From: Cyclobacterium salsum
GTDB taxonomy: Bacteria; Bacteroidota; Bacteroidia; Cytophagales; Cyclobacteriaceae
Assembly (NCBI RefSeq): GCF_010119245.1
Contig: NZ_WNKG01000004.1
Coordinates: 248,001 to 312,000 of the forward strand
Length of the DNA: 64,000 bases
Reading direction: 5' to 3'
Part shown: in pieces, positions 16,444 to 24,142 of the stretch
Layout of the letters: each line of letters opens with the position of its first letter
How positions within the stretch are numbered: the first letter of the stretch is position 1
The notes under the pieces: model-generated
Told to the model about the DNA's origin: nothing
Database searches by the model: none
Seen by the model: only the letters and a program-made list of their open reading frames with translations
Program-made: the position numbers and the translations under genes

Positions 16444-17589
16444 TCATAACTCAATATTTAAGCGCACAAACCCCATCTCATCATCTATATTAACAAACAG
16501 CCAAAGCATCCCATCCTTAATAAAATGCCGTAAAGGTTTCTCGGTTAAAAAGGGAAGTTCGACCTCCTGGATCAAGTTCAATTCCTCATCGTACAAAGCC
16601 AGGTAAACATTAGCTCCGGCAGGCAGGGGAAAAAGTCCTTCCGTTATTTCGCTTTCATAATAATTCTCGTAAAATAACCGCCAATACAGTTTGTTCTGCC
16701 CATCGTAAACAGGCAATAAGTAATGAGGTCCCTCCATGAATTGCTGAAAGTACCTGGAAAACTCACCTGCAGCAGCAAAATCACGCCCTTTTGCCTTATT
16801 TTCGGACTCCATCCACTCACTATTGGAGAAAACCACCTTGATGGTATCGGCTTTCGGATCGTAAAGGTAAAATTCACTTCCGGTCTCCGCCCCAAACAAG
16901 ACGCCGCTGTCTACTATTTCCAGGTACGTTTCTACTTCGTGATAGGCATAGTTATCCCCATCATTTAAGGAAGCGGTATAAGTTCCTAACCTATCCAATA
17001 AAGGTAACGAATAGCGGTGGATTTGATGTTGGTCCAGATCCAACCTGACAAACGAAGCCAGTTCGTTTCGAAAAGCTTTTGCAAGGCCATAAGCTTCCGC
17101 CTCACCGGAAGGATTCACCTGAACCCCTATAAGGGATTCCCTATCGCTAAGAACATCCCCGGAAAACTCCTTCGGATCCAGCTTCCAGGAACGGTCAAGT
17201 TTGCTACTTTGGTCAAAAACCATTGCCCCATTCCAGGTGCTGAAGAAAATAGCTCCTCTCTCCCAGCCCCTGAGGGAATGGATACCCCTTAGTCCGTCGG
17301 GACCTTCCTTTTCAAAGGGAATTTTCCAGTCCAGAACCAGGCAATCCAGGTCGATTTTTTCGAGTTGGTGTTGCTCCAGGTCAAAATTGTACAGGTATCG
17401 GCGATCCGCACTCAGTCCGGAAACATCAAGCCCTCGTTTTAGAAAAAGCAATTCATCGCCTGGATCAATTTGGACCGTATCCACACTGAATTTCAGTTCC
17501 CAAACCTCACTTTCCACTTGAGGGCCGCAAGAAACCTGCACGTAAGCGAACAGAACTACTTGCATCAAAAACACAAAGCGATTTCTCAT
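16444..17589 (-). CDS. DUF4221-type lipoprotein, paralogue 3
   Basis: A 381-residue member of the array. The start is the ATG at 17589 (MRNRFVFLMQVVLFAYVQVSC), which gives the proper signal peptide; the frame is open eight codons upstream. Blocks: FSVDTVQIDPGDELLFL, LYNFDLEQHQLEKIDLD, FEKEGPDGLRG, YDGQNKLYWRLFYE and MLWLFVNIDDEMGFVRL (LW-FVN subtype). It is the most divergent in the YRFS block, where it has WRLF. It follows paralogue 4 by about 40 bases, so the two probably form one transcript. Function unknown. Confidence 0.83.
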   Translation of the reverse strand: MRNRFVFLMQVVLFAYVQVSCGPQVESEVWELKFSVDTVQIDPGDELLFLKRGLDVSGLSADRRYLYNFDLEQHQLEKIDLDCLVLDWKIPFEKEGPDGLRGIHSLRGWERGAIFFSTWNGAMVFDQSSKLDRSWKLDPKEFSGDVLSDRESLIGVQVNPSGEAEAYGLAKAFRNELASFVRLDLDQHQIHRYSLPLLDRLGTYTASLNDGDNYAYHEVETYLEIVDSGVLFGAETGSEFYLYDPKADTIKVVFSNSEWMESENKAKGRDFAAAGEFSRYFQQFMEGPHYLLPVYDGQNKLYWRLFYENYYESEITEGLFPLPAGANVYLALYDEELNLIQEVELPFLTEKPLRHFIKDGMLWLFVNIDDEMGFVRLNIEL

Positions 17590-17631
17590 TTGAAACAAAT
17601 TACATTTTGACATGATTAGAAAAACCCGAAA

Positions 17632-18786
17632 TCAAAAATCAATCGATAACCGCACAAACCCCATCTCATCTTCCATATTCTCAAAAATCCAGATCTTGCC
17701 GTTTTTGGCGAAGTGACGGCCAGGAACTTTGGTTAATTCAGGAACCAATGATTCCCCGATTAGCTCCAAATTTTCATCGTATATGGTCAGGAATACTTTG
17801 CACCTATCCGGAATGACATCAAAAACTGGCTTATCTGAATTCGGATGGTATTCACCTATATAAGAAAACCGATAAAACAGTTCTTCTTCAGTATCCCAAA
17901 ATGGGGCATTGTAGTTAATTTCTTCGTTGATTGTTTGATAAATGGCATACATCTCTTCCTCAGAATTTACTTCATTGTGGTATTTTCCTGCCTTTTCAAT
18001 GGGCATAATCTGACTATCATATGAAAAATGCTGCAAGGAATCACCTCCCTTATCCAAGACATACATCTCATTACTTACGCCCGTACTCAAGATGACCTTG
18101 TTCCCCTCAGTAACCAAATAAGACCCTGGAGAAATCGAACTTTTGGCAGGTCCATCCCGAAAGGTCACCCTAAACGGTCTTGTACGGTCCATAAGCGGTA
18201 ATGGAATCCGGCTAATTTTTTGAGCATTTACATCTATCGTTGCAAGTTCGGTTTCATCTTTGTCGAAAACCGATATCAGACCATAAAATACCATAGCACC
18301 AGTAGAAAAACTTTTTATTCCGCCCAATTGCTCATTGGAGGAAAGATGTTCTGTTTTATCACCCAGTTTATTTAGTGGAAGGTCCATCACTTTTTTACCC
18401 TCCCAGGTAAAAATTCCCCCCACTCCACTGTAACTTCCAAAATACAGACTATCCGCGTTTAAGGGGAAAATGGTATGAACATTTCCACCAATTCCATTTG
18501 GTCCTTCTTTTTCAAAGGGAATTTTTTTCTCTAACCTGAGCTCGTTTAAGTCAATTTTTTCAAGGCTATTGTCTGAAGGGTTGAAGTTATACAAATACCT
18601 GCGGTCGGAGGAAAGAAAGGATTGGTGAATACCACGATTCAAAAACACAATTTCTTGTCCCGGACTCACCATCACCGTATCCATAGAAAACGACATGGTA
18701 TTTCTATTTGCAAGCTTGGATTGCTGTTCAGGACTTCCGCATGAAACCAACAAAATTATGGAGAAAAGGAAAATAAAATCTTTCAT
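17632..18786 (-). CDS. DUF4221-type lipoprotein, paralogue 4
   Basis: A 384-residue lipoprotein (MKDFIFLFSIILLVSC, with the mature end CGSPEQQ very like paralogue 2 CGSPEKQ). Blocks: FSMDTVMVSPGQEIVFL, LYNFNPSDNSLEKIDLNE, FEKEGPNGIGG, FWDTEEELFYRFS and KIWIFENMEDEMGFVRL (IW-FEN subtype). It is the first gene of a probable two-gene transcript with paralogue 3. Similarity of its signal peptide to paralogue 2 supports a recent duplication of the IW-FEN members. Function unknown. Confidence 0.84.
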   Translation of the reverse strand: MKDFIFLFSIILLVSCGSPEQQSKLANRNTMSFSMDTVMVSPGQEIVFLNRGIHQSFLSSDRRYLYNFNPSDNSLEKIDLNELRLEKKIPFEKEGPNGIGGNVHTIFPLNADSLYFGSYSGVGGIFTWEGKKVMDLPLNKLGDKTEHLSSNEQLGGIKSFSTGAMVFYGLISVFDKDETELATIDVNAQKISRIPLPLMDRTRPFRVTFRDGPAKSSISPGSYLVTEGNKVILSTGVSNEMYVLDKGGDSLQHFSYDSQIMPIEKAGKYHNEVNSEEEMYAIYQTINEEINYNAPFWDTEEELFYRFSYIGEYHPNSDKPVFDVIPDRCKVFLTIYDENLELIGESLVPELTKVPGRHFAKNGKIWIFENMEDEMGFVRLSIDF

Positions 18787-18904
18787 CTCTTAAATAGTTA
18801 ATTTTAAATAATTTGAGGTGTTGATTTAAAATGAAAAAAACATAATTGGAAATTGAGGATTTAGGATTATTGGAGACAGTTTTTTGGGCTGATTACATAT
18901 GTAC

Positions 18905-19504
18905 CTATTTGATTATGTTTAATTTAGGGAAGTATTTCACCTTCTTCTCATTTTCAATTTTAACCGTATTAATTAAAATTAAAACGAAATTGTATAAATA
19001 TAAAAATCCCAGTACAGCAAATTTAACTAATGGGTTTCCCAGTACGGCTGGAGATATATCCCCAGCTTGACTAAGTCGATAATACATACTACCAATGAAA
19101 TAGATGTAAGTTAATATCACTATAATGGTCCAGGATATCTGAAAATTCAGAATTTCCTTACTTATGTAATTTATATCCTTTATTTTTCCCTTTCTGGAAA
19201 TCCATAATATTAATGGAATTAATATTCCTAAAAGAGGGAATAGAACAAACCCTAGCGAAGAAAGATTTAAAGCCATAAGAAAACCTTTGTCTTCAGTAAT
19301 AGTCCAATCAATTATCTCATCCGGACTTGAATCCAAGGCACTAGCCAATCGTCTAAGCGTGTCTCCACGTGGTTCTGTTTCACCATTCTCAATTCGCTGG
19401 ATGGTTCGGATGCCTAATCCTGAGTTTTCTGCTAATAGTTCTTGAGAAAGTCCCCTGCGATTACGTAATTCCCTTACCCTTTTTGCCAGAATTAAATTTT
19501 TCAT
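18905..19504 (-). CDS. Membrane-anchored XRE-family transcriptional regulator
   Basis: A 199-residue protein. Residues 5-62 form a helix-turn-helix of the XRE/Cro type (RVRELRNRRGLSQELLAENSG, then TIQRIENGETEPRGDTLRRL). Residues 70-190 contain about four hydrophobic helices (for example LGFVLFPLLGILIPLILWI and WTIIVILTYIYFIGSMYY), similar to DUF4870-like membrane domains. It probably links a membrane signal to transcription. It sits in the centre of the DUF4221 array on the same strand, and a palindrome overlaps its promoter, so autoregulation and control of neighbouring lipoprotein genes are plausible but unproven. Confidence 0.83.
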   Translation of the reverse strand: MKNLILAKRVRELRNRRGLSQELLAENSGLGIRTIQRIENGETEPRGDTLRRLASALDSSPDEIIDWTITEDKGFLMALNLSSLGFVLFPLLGILIPLILWISRKGKIKDINYISKEILNFQISWTIIVILTYIYFIGSMYYRLSQAGDISPAVLGNPLVKFAVLGFLYLYNFVLILINTVKIENEKKVKYFPKLNIIK

Positions 19505-19510
19505 CTTTTC

Positions 19511-19544
19511 TATACTTTTTATTATCGAGCAAAAGTATACTTTT
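19511..19544 (-). promoter_or_regulatory. Promoter and candidate operator of the XRE regulator
   Basis: AAAAGTATACTTTT at 19531-19544 is a perfect 14-bp palindrome. Read on the minus strand it contains TACTTTTG (19537-19530), an exact TAnnTTTG -7 box. A second TATACTTTTT half-site lies at 19511-19520, between the box and the start. A regulator bound here would block the polymerase. Confidence 0.5.
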
Positions 19545-19663
19545 CCAATTCACGTGATTACGCCCCTATAGCGTCATATTTACGCCATTTGTGTTTAATG
19601 CGTCAAAGCGATGCCATTTATGGCCATCTTAGTTTTATGATTCAAGATTGGATAGATCCGAAA

Positions 19664-20800
19664 TCATAATTCAAAATTCAAGCGCACAAACCCCAGCTCA
19701 TCCTCCAGATTGACAAACAGCCAAAGCATGCCGTCCTTGACAAAATGGAATCCGGGTGGTTTCGTTAAATCTTCAACAAGGGATTCTGCAATCACGTTAA
19801 AATCAGCATCAAATACCGTCAGGTATACGGATGATTTATACACTTCCTCCTTAATAGCAGGGCTTGCAAAGTTGACAGCTTTATGGGAAAACCGGTAGAA
19901 TCGATTGTTTTTTTTATCCCAAACGGGAGCCATAAAACTGATTTCTTGTTGTACGCTTTGGGTTTCTTTCTTAAATTCTTCCTCTGTTTCTGTTACCTGG
20001 TTGTATTTGCCTTTTTTCCTATCTTCCGTAAGCATAGGTTTATAGTTGATCTTTTTTAAAGTATCTAAATCGGCATCGTAAAGCAGGATTGTATTATTTA
20101 CCTCATTGGTAATGACGTAATTGCCTTTGTGCTTAGAAATATTGGCTGAGGGAAAGGACATTTGTACTCTAGAAGGACTACTTAGCACAAATCGAAAGTT
20201 CTCCAGTGCATCCAAAGGAATCGGAGTCTTCTTCAAATGTCTGAAATCGGAATCCAACACACCCAAGGAAAAGGTTCTTTCCCTGGCATTTCTAATCAAG
20301 CCCACCATCTTCTGCGGATCAAACATATAGGTATTCAGAAATTCAAAACGTTCGCCCTCAATCAACCGATCCCCGTCGAAATCTATCTCCGCAATGGGGA
20401 ATTCAGCCACCTTTCTCCCTTTTAAGTCAAAAATACCAACTTTTACGTACCCTAAAAACGCCACCAATTCGTCTGATATCAGATCCATTCTATATACCAT
20501 ATCTCCAACTCCATCAGGACCTTCCTTTTCGAATGCCAGTTTATCTTCAAGCTTCCTACTGTTTAAATTGATTTTCTCAATGGTGTGGTCGGAAAGGTTG
20601 AAATTATAGAGATAGTCTCTTTTGGCCTCCAGCGAAGCCATCCGAAGCCCTGCATTTAAATACAGCAGTTCATTTCCCGGATCAATCATTACTGTATCCA
20701 GAGAAAACTCCAGGTTAGTTATTCCCTGATTTCCAACCTTCTCTTTTTCGCCACAACCGATAAGATAGCTGCATAAATAGATTACCAAAAACTTTCTCAT
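19664..20800 (-). CDS. DUF4221-type lipoprotein, paralogue 5
   Basis: A 378-residue lipoprotein (MRKFLVIYLCSYLIGC). Blocks: FSLDTVMIDPGNELLYL, LYNFNLSDHTIEKINLN, FEKEGPDGVGD, VWDKKNNRFYRFS and MLWLFVNLEDELGFVRL (LW-FVN subtype, closest to paralogue 3 at the C-terminus). It follows paralogue 6 by 32 bases and is probably cotranscribed with it. Paralogues 6-5 thus repeat the same IW-FEN then LW-FVN order as paralogues 4-3. Function unknown. Confidence 0.84.
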   Translation of the reverse strand: MRKFLVIYLCSYLIGCGEKEKVGNQGITNLEFSLDTVMIDPGNELLYLNAGLRMASLEAKRDYLYNFNLSDHTIEKINLNSRKLEDKLAFEKEGPDGVGDMVYRMDLISDELVAFLGYVKVGIFDLKGRKVAEFPIAEIDFDGDRLIEGERFEFLNTYMFDPQKMVGLIRNARERTFSLGVLDSDFRHLKKTPIPLDALENFRFVLSSPSRVQMSFPSANISKHKGNYVITNEVNNTILLYDADLDTLKKINYKPMLTEDRKKGKYNQVTETEEEFKKETQSVQQEISFMAPVWDKKNNRFYRFSHKAVNFASPAIKEEVYKSSVYLTVFDADFNVIAESLVEDLTKPPGFHFVKDGMLWLFVNLEDELGFVRLNFEL

Positions 20801-20832
20801 TTTATAGCTAATTTCTTGGGAGGATGGTGGAT

Positions 20833-22005
20833 TTATGATTTCCGATTGGGTAAATCCGAAATCGACAAGCGCACAAACCCCATCTCATCCTCCATATTCT
20901 CAAAAATCCAGATTTTACCGTCTTTGGCGAAGTGATAGGCTGGTTTATTCGTCAACATAGGCACTCTGGATTCAGCGATTTGATTCAAATCTTTGTCAAA
21001 AACAGTCAGGTATACCTTCGCCCCTGTAGGAGACGGGACCATGCGGTTTTCGGGCGTTTCGGCAGTATCGGAAAATTCAGCCATACTGGAAAAACGGTAA
21101 TATAATTCGTTTTTTTCATCCCAATGGACAGCATGAAACCCGATTTCCTCGTGAATTCTCCTGTAAATCCCCTCCATTTCTTTCCGGTCACTGACCTTAC
21201 CCGGATGATTGCCTTTTTTTTCATTGGCCGTCAGTTCGCTTTCAAAAGCCCTTTGGTCTAAGACCCCTGTGAGCGGATCATACACATAAAGGTCGCTGGA
21301 CACCTCTGCACCTAAAATTACCTTCCCACCTTCGCATTTAACGTATTCTGAAGTCCCCATAACATAACCCATTTGACCATCATTGAATTCGATCTTAAAA
21401 GCACTGGTTTTTTCGAAAAGCGGTACATCAATCCTTTTAAAATGGTCTTTGCCCAAATCAAAAACCGCCAGGGCGGTGGTTTTTTGCTCCCAATTTGAAA
21501 CCAAACCGAAAAACACCTGGGGCTGTCCCGGTTGGATAACAGGCATAAAAAGATGTTCCCCATCTACTATCCGTTCAGCCTCCGCTCCTACTTTCTTGAA
21601 GTCAAACTGCCGCTTTTTATTCCCATCCCAGTCCAGGAAATTGTCCTGGTTATAGCTTCTGAACAAAATGGAAGTTTCATCCACTAACAAAAAACCCATA
21701 ACATACTGCCCCACGCCGTTTGGCCCCTCCTTGGAAAGGTTGATTTTGTCTTCAAACTTGAGTTCATCCAGATTGATTTTTTCAATGGAAAAATCGGTAG
21801 GATTAAAATTATACAGATACTTTTTATCCGGGCTCAATTGGGCTTGATTCAAACCAGAATTTAAGAATAGGATTTCCTGACCCGGATCTACCATGACCGT
21901 ATCCAGGCTAAAATCCAGGCGGACTTCACCGTTTTTTTCCCGGGTATCACGGCCCTCACAGCCAATAAGTAAACTAGCGAAGAAAAGAAAAACGAAAAGC
22001 CTCAT
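20833..22005 (-). CDS. DUF4221-type lipoprotein, paralogue 6
   Basis: A 390-residue lipoprotein (MRLFVFLFFASLLIGC). Blocks: FSLDTVMVDPGQEILFL, LYNFNPTDFSIEKINLDE, LSKEGPNGVGQ (Leu-Ser replaces the usual Phe-Glu), HWDEKNELYYRFS and KIWIFENMEDEMGFVRL, followed by an extra SDLPNRKS tail. It is the first gene of a likely transcript with paralogue 5. Function unknown. Confidence 0.84.
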   Translation of the reverse strand: MRLFVFLFFASLLIGCEGRDTREKNGEVRLDFSLDTVMVDPGQEILFLNSGLNQAQLSPDKKYLYNFNPTDFSIEKINLDELKFEDKINLSKEGPNGVGQYVMGFLLVDETSILFRSYNQDNFLDWDGNKKRQFDFKKVGAEAERIVDGEHLFMPVIQPGQPQVFFGLVSNWEQKTTALAVFDLGKDHFKRIDVPLFEKTSAFKIEFNDGQMGYVMGTSEYVKCEGGKVILGAEVSSDLYVYDPLTGVLDQRAFESELTANEKKGNHPGKVSDRKEMEGIYRRIHEEIGFHAVHWDEKNELYYRFSSMAEFSDTAETPENRMVPSPTGAKVYLTVFDKDLNQIAESRVPMLTNKPAYHFAKDGKIWIFENMEDEMGFVRLSISDLPNRKS

Positions 22006-22197
22006 GTGGTTAAGATTTGATTTAGACTAAAAAATTAAGAATTTTCCGGGCAAATTAAAATAAATAGGTGTTAAAAAAGGGTAAATAAACCACACATTTA
22101 ATTTTGGTCTCTATATATTACATGTTTCGTCATATATTACCCTGTAAATACTGCACATTTTCAATCAAAATACCCTGTATTTATTACATTTTATCTA

Positions 22198-22332
22198 ATG
22201 AACTTACCCTATTACCTGGGTGGTAAACTGCCGGAATACCTAGACTGGTTTGTGGCTAACTATCTCACAAAAAAACGTTACACCAAATTTGTCAGCGATT
22301 TAGGATTAAAAATAAAACACGGCAAGGAATAA
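22198..22332 (+). CDS. Possible small protein or remnant
   Basis: A 44-residue reading frame beginning MNLPYYLGGKLPEYLDWF and ending in a basic tail. The frame is open another 32 codons upstream without a start codon. The piece could be the end of a lost gene; DUF4143 ATPases often close with an N-[IL]-P-x-Y-x-x-G-like segment (the intact one here ends with NIPLYG). Two copies of TACCCTGTA (22138-22146 and 22171-22179) lie ahead of it. The orientation is opposite to all surrounding genes. The coding status is uncertain. Confidence 0.25.
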   Translation: MNLPYYLGGKLPEYLDWFVANYLTKKRYTKFVSDLGLKIKHGKE

Positions 22333-22380
22333 TTTTACCATTAGAAGATATATCTCAAACACCCCCAGAATTACATTAAA

Positions 22381-22461
22381 ACCCCTTATATGTCCTTCAA
22401 TGCCTTATATGGTTTCTCCTTTTATTTAACCATATAAGAGATATAAGGGATTATAAGGGTG
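22381..22461. repeat. TATATGG palindromic repeat, copy B
   Basis: CTTATATGGTT (22404-22414) and AACCATATAAG (22428-22438), with flanks CCCCTTATATGTCC and ATTATAAGGGT as in copy A. It lies downstream of DUF4221 paralogue 7. No other gene is seen in 22333-22618. Confidence 0.65.
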
Positions 22462-22548
22462 AAGTTTCCCGGGTTACTTTATTCACCAATTATCTATGCC
22501 TTCCGTCGGGTTATAAGATCCCAAAACAACCAAAATAACTAAAAAAAT

Positions 22549-22582
22549 TCCTTATATGTTCTTCTATGCCTTATATGGTTCA
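22549..22582. repeat. TATATGG repeat, half copy B2
   Basis: CCTTATATGTTCTTCTATGC followed by CTTATATGGTTC repeats the left half of copy B about 165 bases further on, the same spacing pattern as A and A2. Confidence 0.55.
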
Positions 22583-22618
22583 GATTCCTTTTTTTAACAA
22601 CCTACAAACCATCCGAAA

Positions 22619-23773
22619 TCACAAATCGAAACTCAACCTTACAAAGCCCATCTCATCTTCCAGATTCTCAAAAATCCAGATTTGGCCGTCTTTGGCGAAG
22701 TGGTAGGACGGTGGCCGATCCAATTCAGGAACGGCAGTCTCTCTCAGCAAATTAAAATCGGCATCATAGATGGTGAGGTACACGCTGGCACCCGTAGGTT
22801 TGGGAAAAAGACCATCCGAAGGACTGGTGTTTGCAATGCCGTATTGCTGCTTGTAGGAAAACCGAAAATAAACCTTTCGACTTTCGTCCCAAATGGGCTT
22901 ATTGTAGGAAATCTCTTCCGTAGCTTTCTTATACAGTTCTTGGAATAAGCCCCTATCGTTTATTTTTTCAGGAAAGACGGCCTCCTTTTCCCGGGGAATC
23001 CAACCGTTTTCGAAGGTCTTTTTATGAAATTCCTCTTGCCCCGGTTCACGTATATAGAGATCTGAACTTCCGTTTAAGCCCAGCAAAACCCTATCATTTA
23101 CCACTTCCAGGTATTCTCCGCCGCTTATAAATAAAGCCGTTGTCCCATCGTCAAAGTCCGTTTGGTACTGTGTGGACTTCTCCAGCAAGGGGTTCCTTAC
23201 TTTCCGATACGTTTTTTCTTCCGTGTCCCAGAACATTAGCTGCGGTTCCCGTTCTCCGGGAATGATATATACCCCGGCATAGGCCGACCGGGTCTCCGGC
23301 AATCGCAACGGGAACAGTACGTTTCCTTCTTCCCTTTCCGATGCATAGGCAGGGACTGTTTCCGGGCCTACATCGGCCAGTTTTTTGCCGTTGCTGTCAA
23401 ACAGGGCATGATTGCCGTACCCGGACATCAAAAACCGATCCCCGTCCACCAGTCTCAGCCCCAGGGAATATCCCCCAATGCCATCCGGCCCTTCTTTTTC
23501 AAACGGTAGCAAGGTCTCCAGTGCCAAGGTAGTTAAATCGATTTTTTCGATGGTATAGGCCTGGCGATTCAGGTTGTACAGGTAGCGTTTGTCCTCCGTG
23601 AGGACCGCGGAACGCAAGCCGGCATTCAGAAACAGGATTTCTCCCCTGGCATCAATCTGAACCGTATCCAGTGTAAAATTTAAGTTTGGCGCTCGACCGT
23701 TCTCACCGGAGGAATCGTCGGATCCACAAGCTGCCAAAAACAGGAATACCAAGGAGAACAACAATTGCTTCAT
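22619..23773 (-). CDS. DUF4221-type lipoprotein, paralogue 7
   Basis: A 384-residue lipoprotein from the ATG at 23773 (MKQLLFSLVFLFLAAC). The frame extends 31 codons upstream, but that part does not form a signal peptide. Blocks: FTLDTVQIDARGEILFL (the only copy with Ala-Arg in place of Pro-Gly, Ser-Pro-Gly or similar), LYNLNRQAYTIEKIDL, FEKEGPDGIGG, IWDESRKVYFRFS and QIWIFENLEDEMGFVRL (IW-FEN subtype). It stands alone, without a downstream LW-FVN partner. Function unknown. Confidence 0.84.
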   Translation of the reverse strand: MKQLLFSLVFLFLAACGSDDSSGENGRAPNLNFTLDTVQIDARGEILFLNAGLRSAVLTEDKRYLYNLNRQAYTIEKIDLTTLALETLLPFEKEGPDGIGGYSLGLRLVDGDRFLMSGYGNHALFDSNGKKLADVGPETVPAYASEREEGNVLFPLRLPETRSAYAGVYIIPGEREPQLMFWDTEEKTYRKVRNPLLEKSTQYQTDFDDGTTALFISGGEYLEVVNDRVLLGLNGSSDLYIREPGQEEFHKKTFENGWIPREKEAVFPEKINDRGLFQELYKKATEEISYNKPIWDESRKVYFRFSYKQQYGIANTSPSDGLFPKPTGASVYLTIYDADFNLLRETAVPELDRPPSYHFAKDGQIWIFENLEDEMGFVRLSFDL

Positions 23774-23960
23774 GAGCTGTAAGATGATTGAAATAGAAAA
23801 AATACGAAAAAAATGGCGGGCTTGAAAATTCCTCTCGACAAAAAAAATCCTGTCAAATGGAGTCATTGCCAGAGATCTTACGAAATGAAACGGTCGAGGT
23901 TATAGACATCGACCCTTGGGGTTTCCCAAACCCCGAAGGTCTTTTCGCGGGACGTACACG

Positions 23961-23996
23961 AAAAAAACCGTCGAGGTCCCAAAGACCTCAACGGTT
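23961..23996 (-). terminator. Terminator hairpin in repeat copy 1
   Basis: On the minus strand a 13-bp stem (23996-23984 with 23978-23966, one G-U pair) is followed by seven T (plus-strand A-run 23961-23967). It lies downstream of the sigma factor operon, as a backup to the hairpin of copy 2. Confidence 0.6.
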
Positions 23997-24052
23997 ATGG
24001 ACATCGACCTTTGGGGTTTCCCCAACCCCGTATTCTTTTCGAAGAACGTACA

Positions 24053-24090
24053 CGAAAAAAACCCTCGAGGTCTCGAAGACCTCAAGGGTT
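24053..24090 (-). terminator. Terminator hairpin in repeat copy 2
   Basis: On the minus strand a 14-bp stem (24090-24077 with 24073-24060, one mismatch or wobble) with a 3-base loop is followed by a run of T (plus-strand A-run 24054-24061). It follows the DUF4252 gene stop by about 50 bases and should end the sigma factor operon. Compared with copy 1, one base pair is changed on both sides. Confidence 0.7.
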
Positions 24091-24142
24091 TTATAAGATT
24101 GCGGTTTTCCGACCCCGCCTTTCCAGGAGTGGGCAGAAAGTA

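Larger units (their letters stand above)
23906..24093. repeat. Tandem pair of 93-bp repeats
   Basis: Copy 1 is 23906-23998 and copy 2 is 24001-24093. Each starts with ACATCGACC, contains TTGGGGTTTCCC, then CGTACACGAAAAAAACC and a hairpin. A partial third unit precedes them at about 23889. Frames through the repeat encode peptides rich in Lys, Arg and Ser that are not real proteins. Non-coding. Confidence 0.8.
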
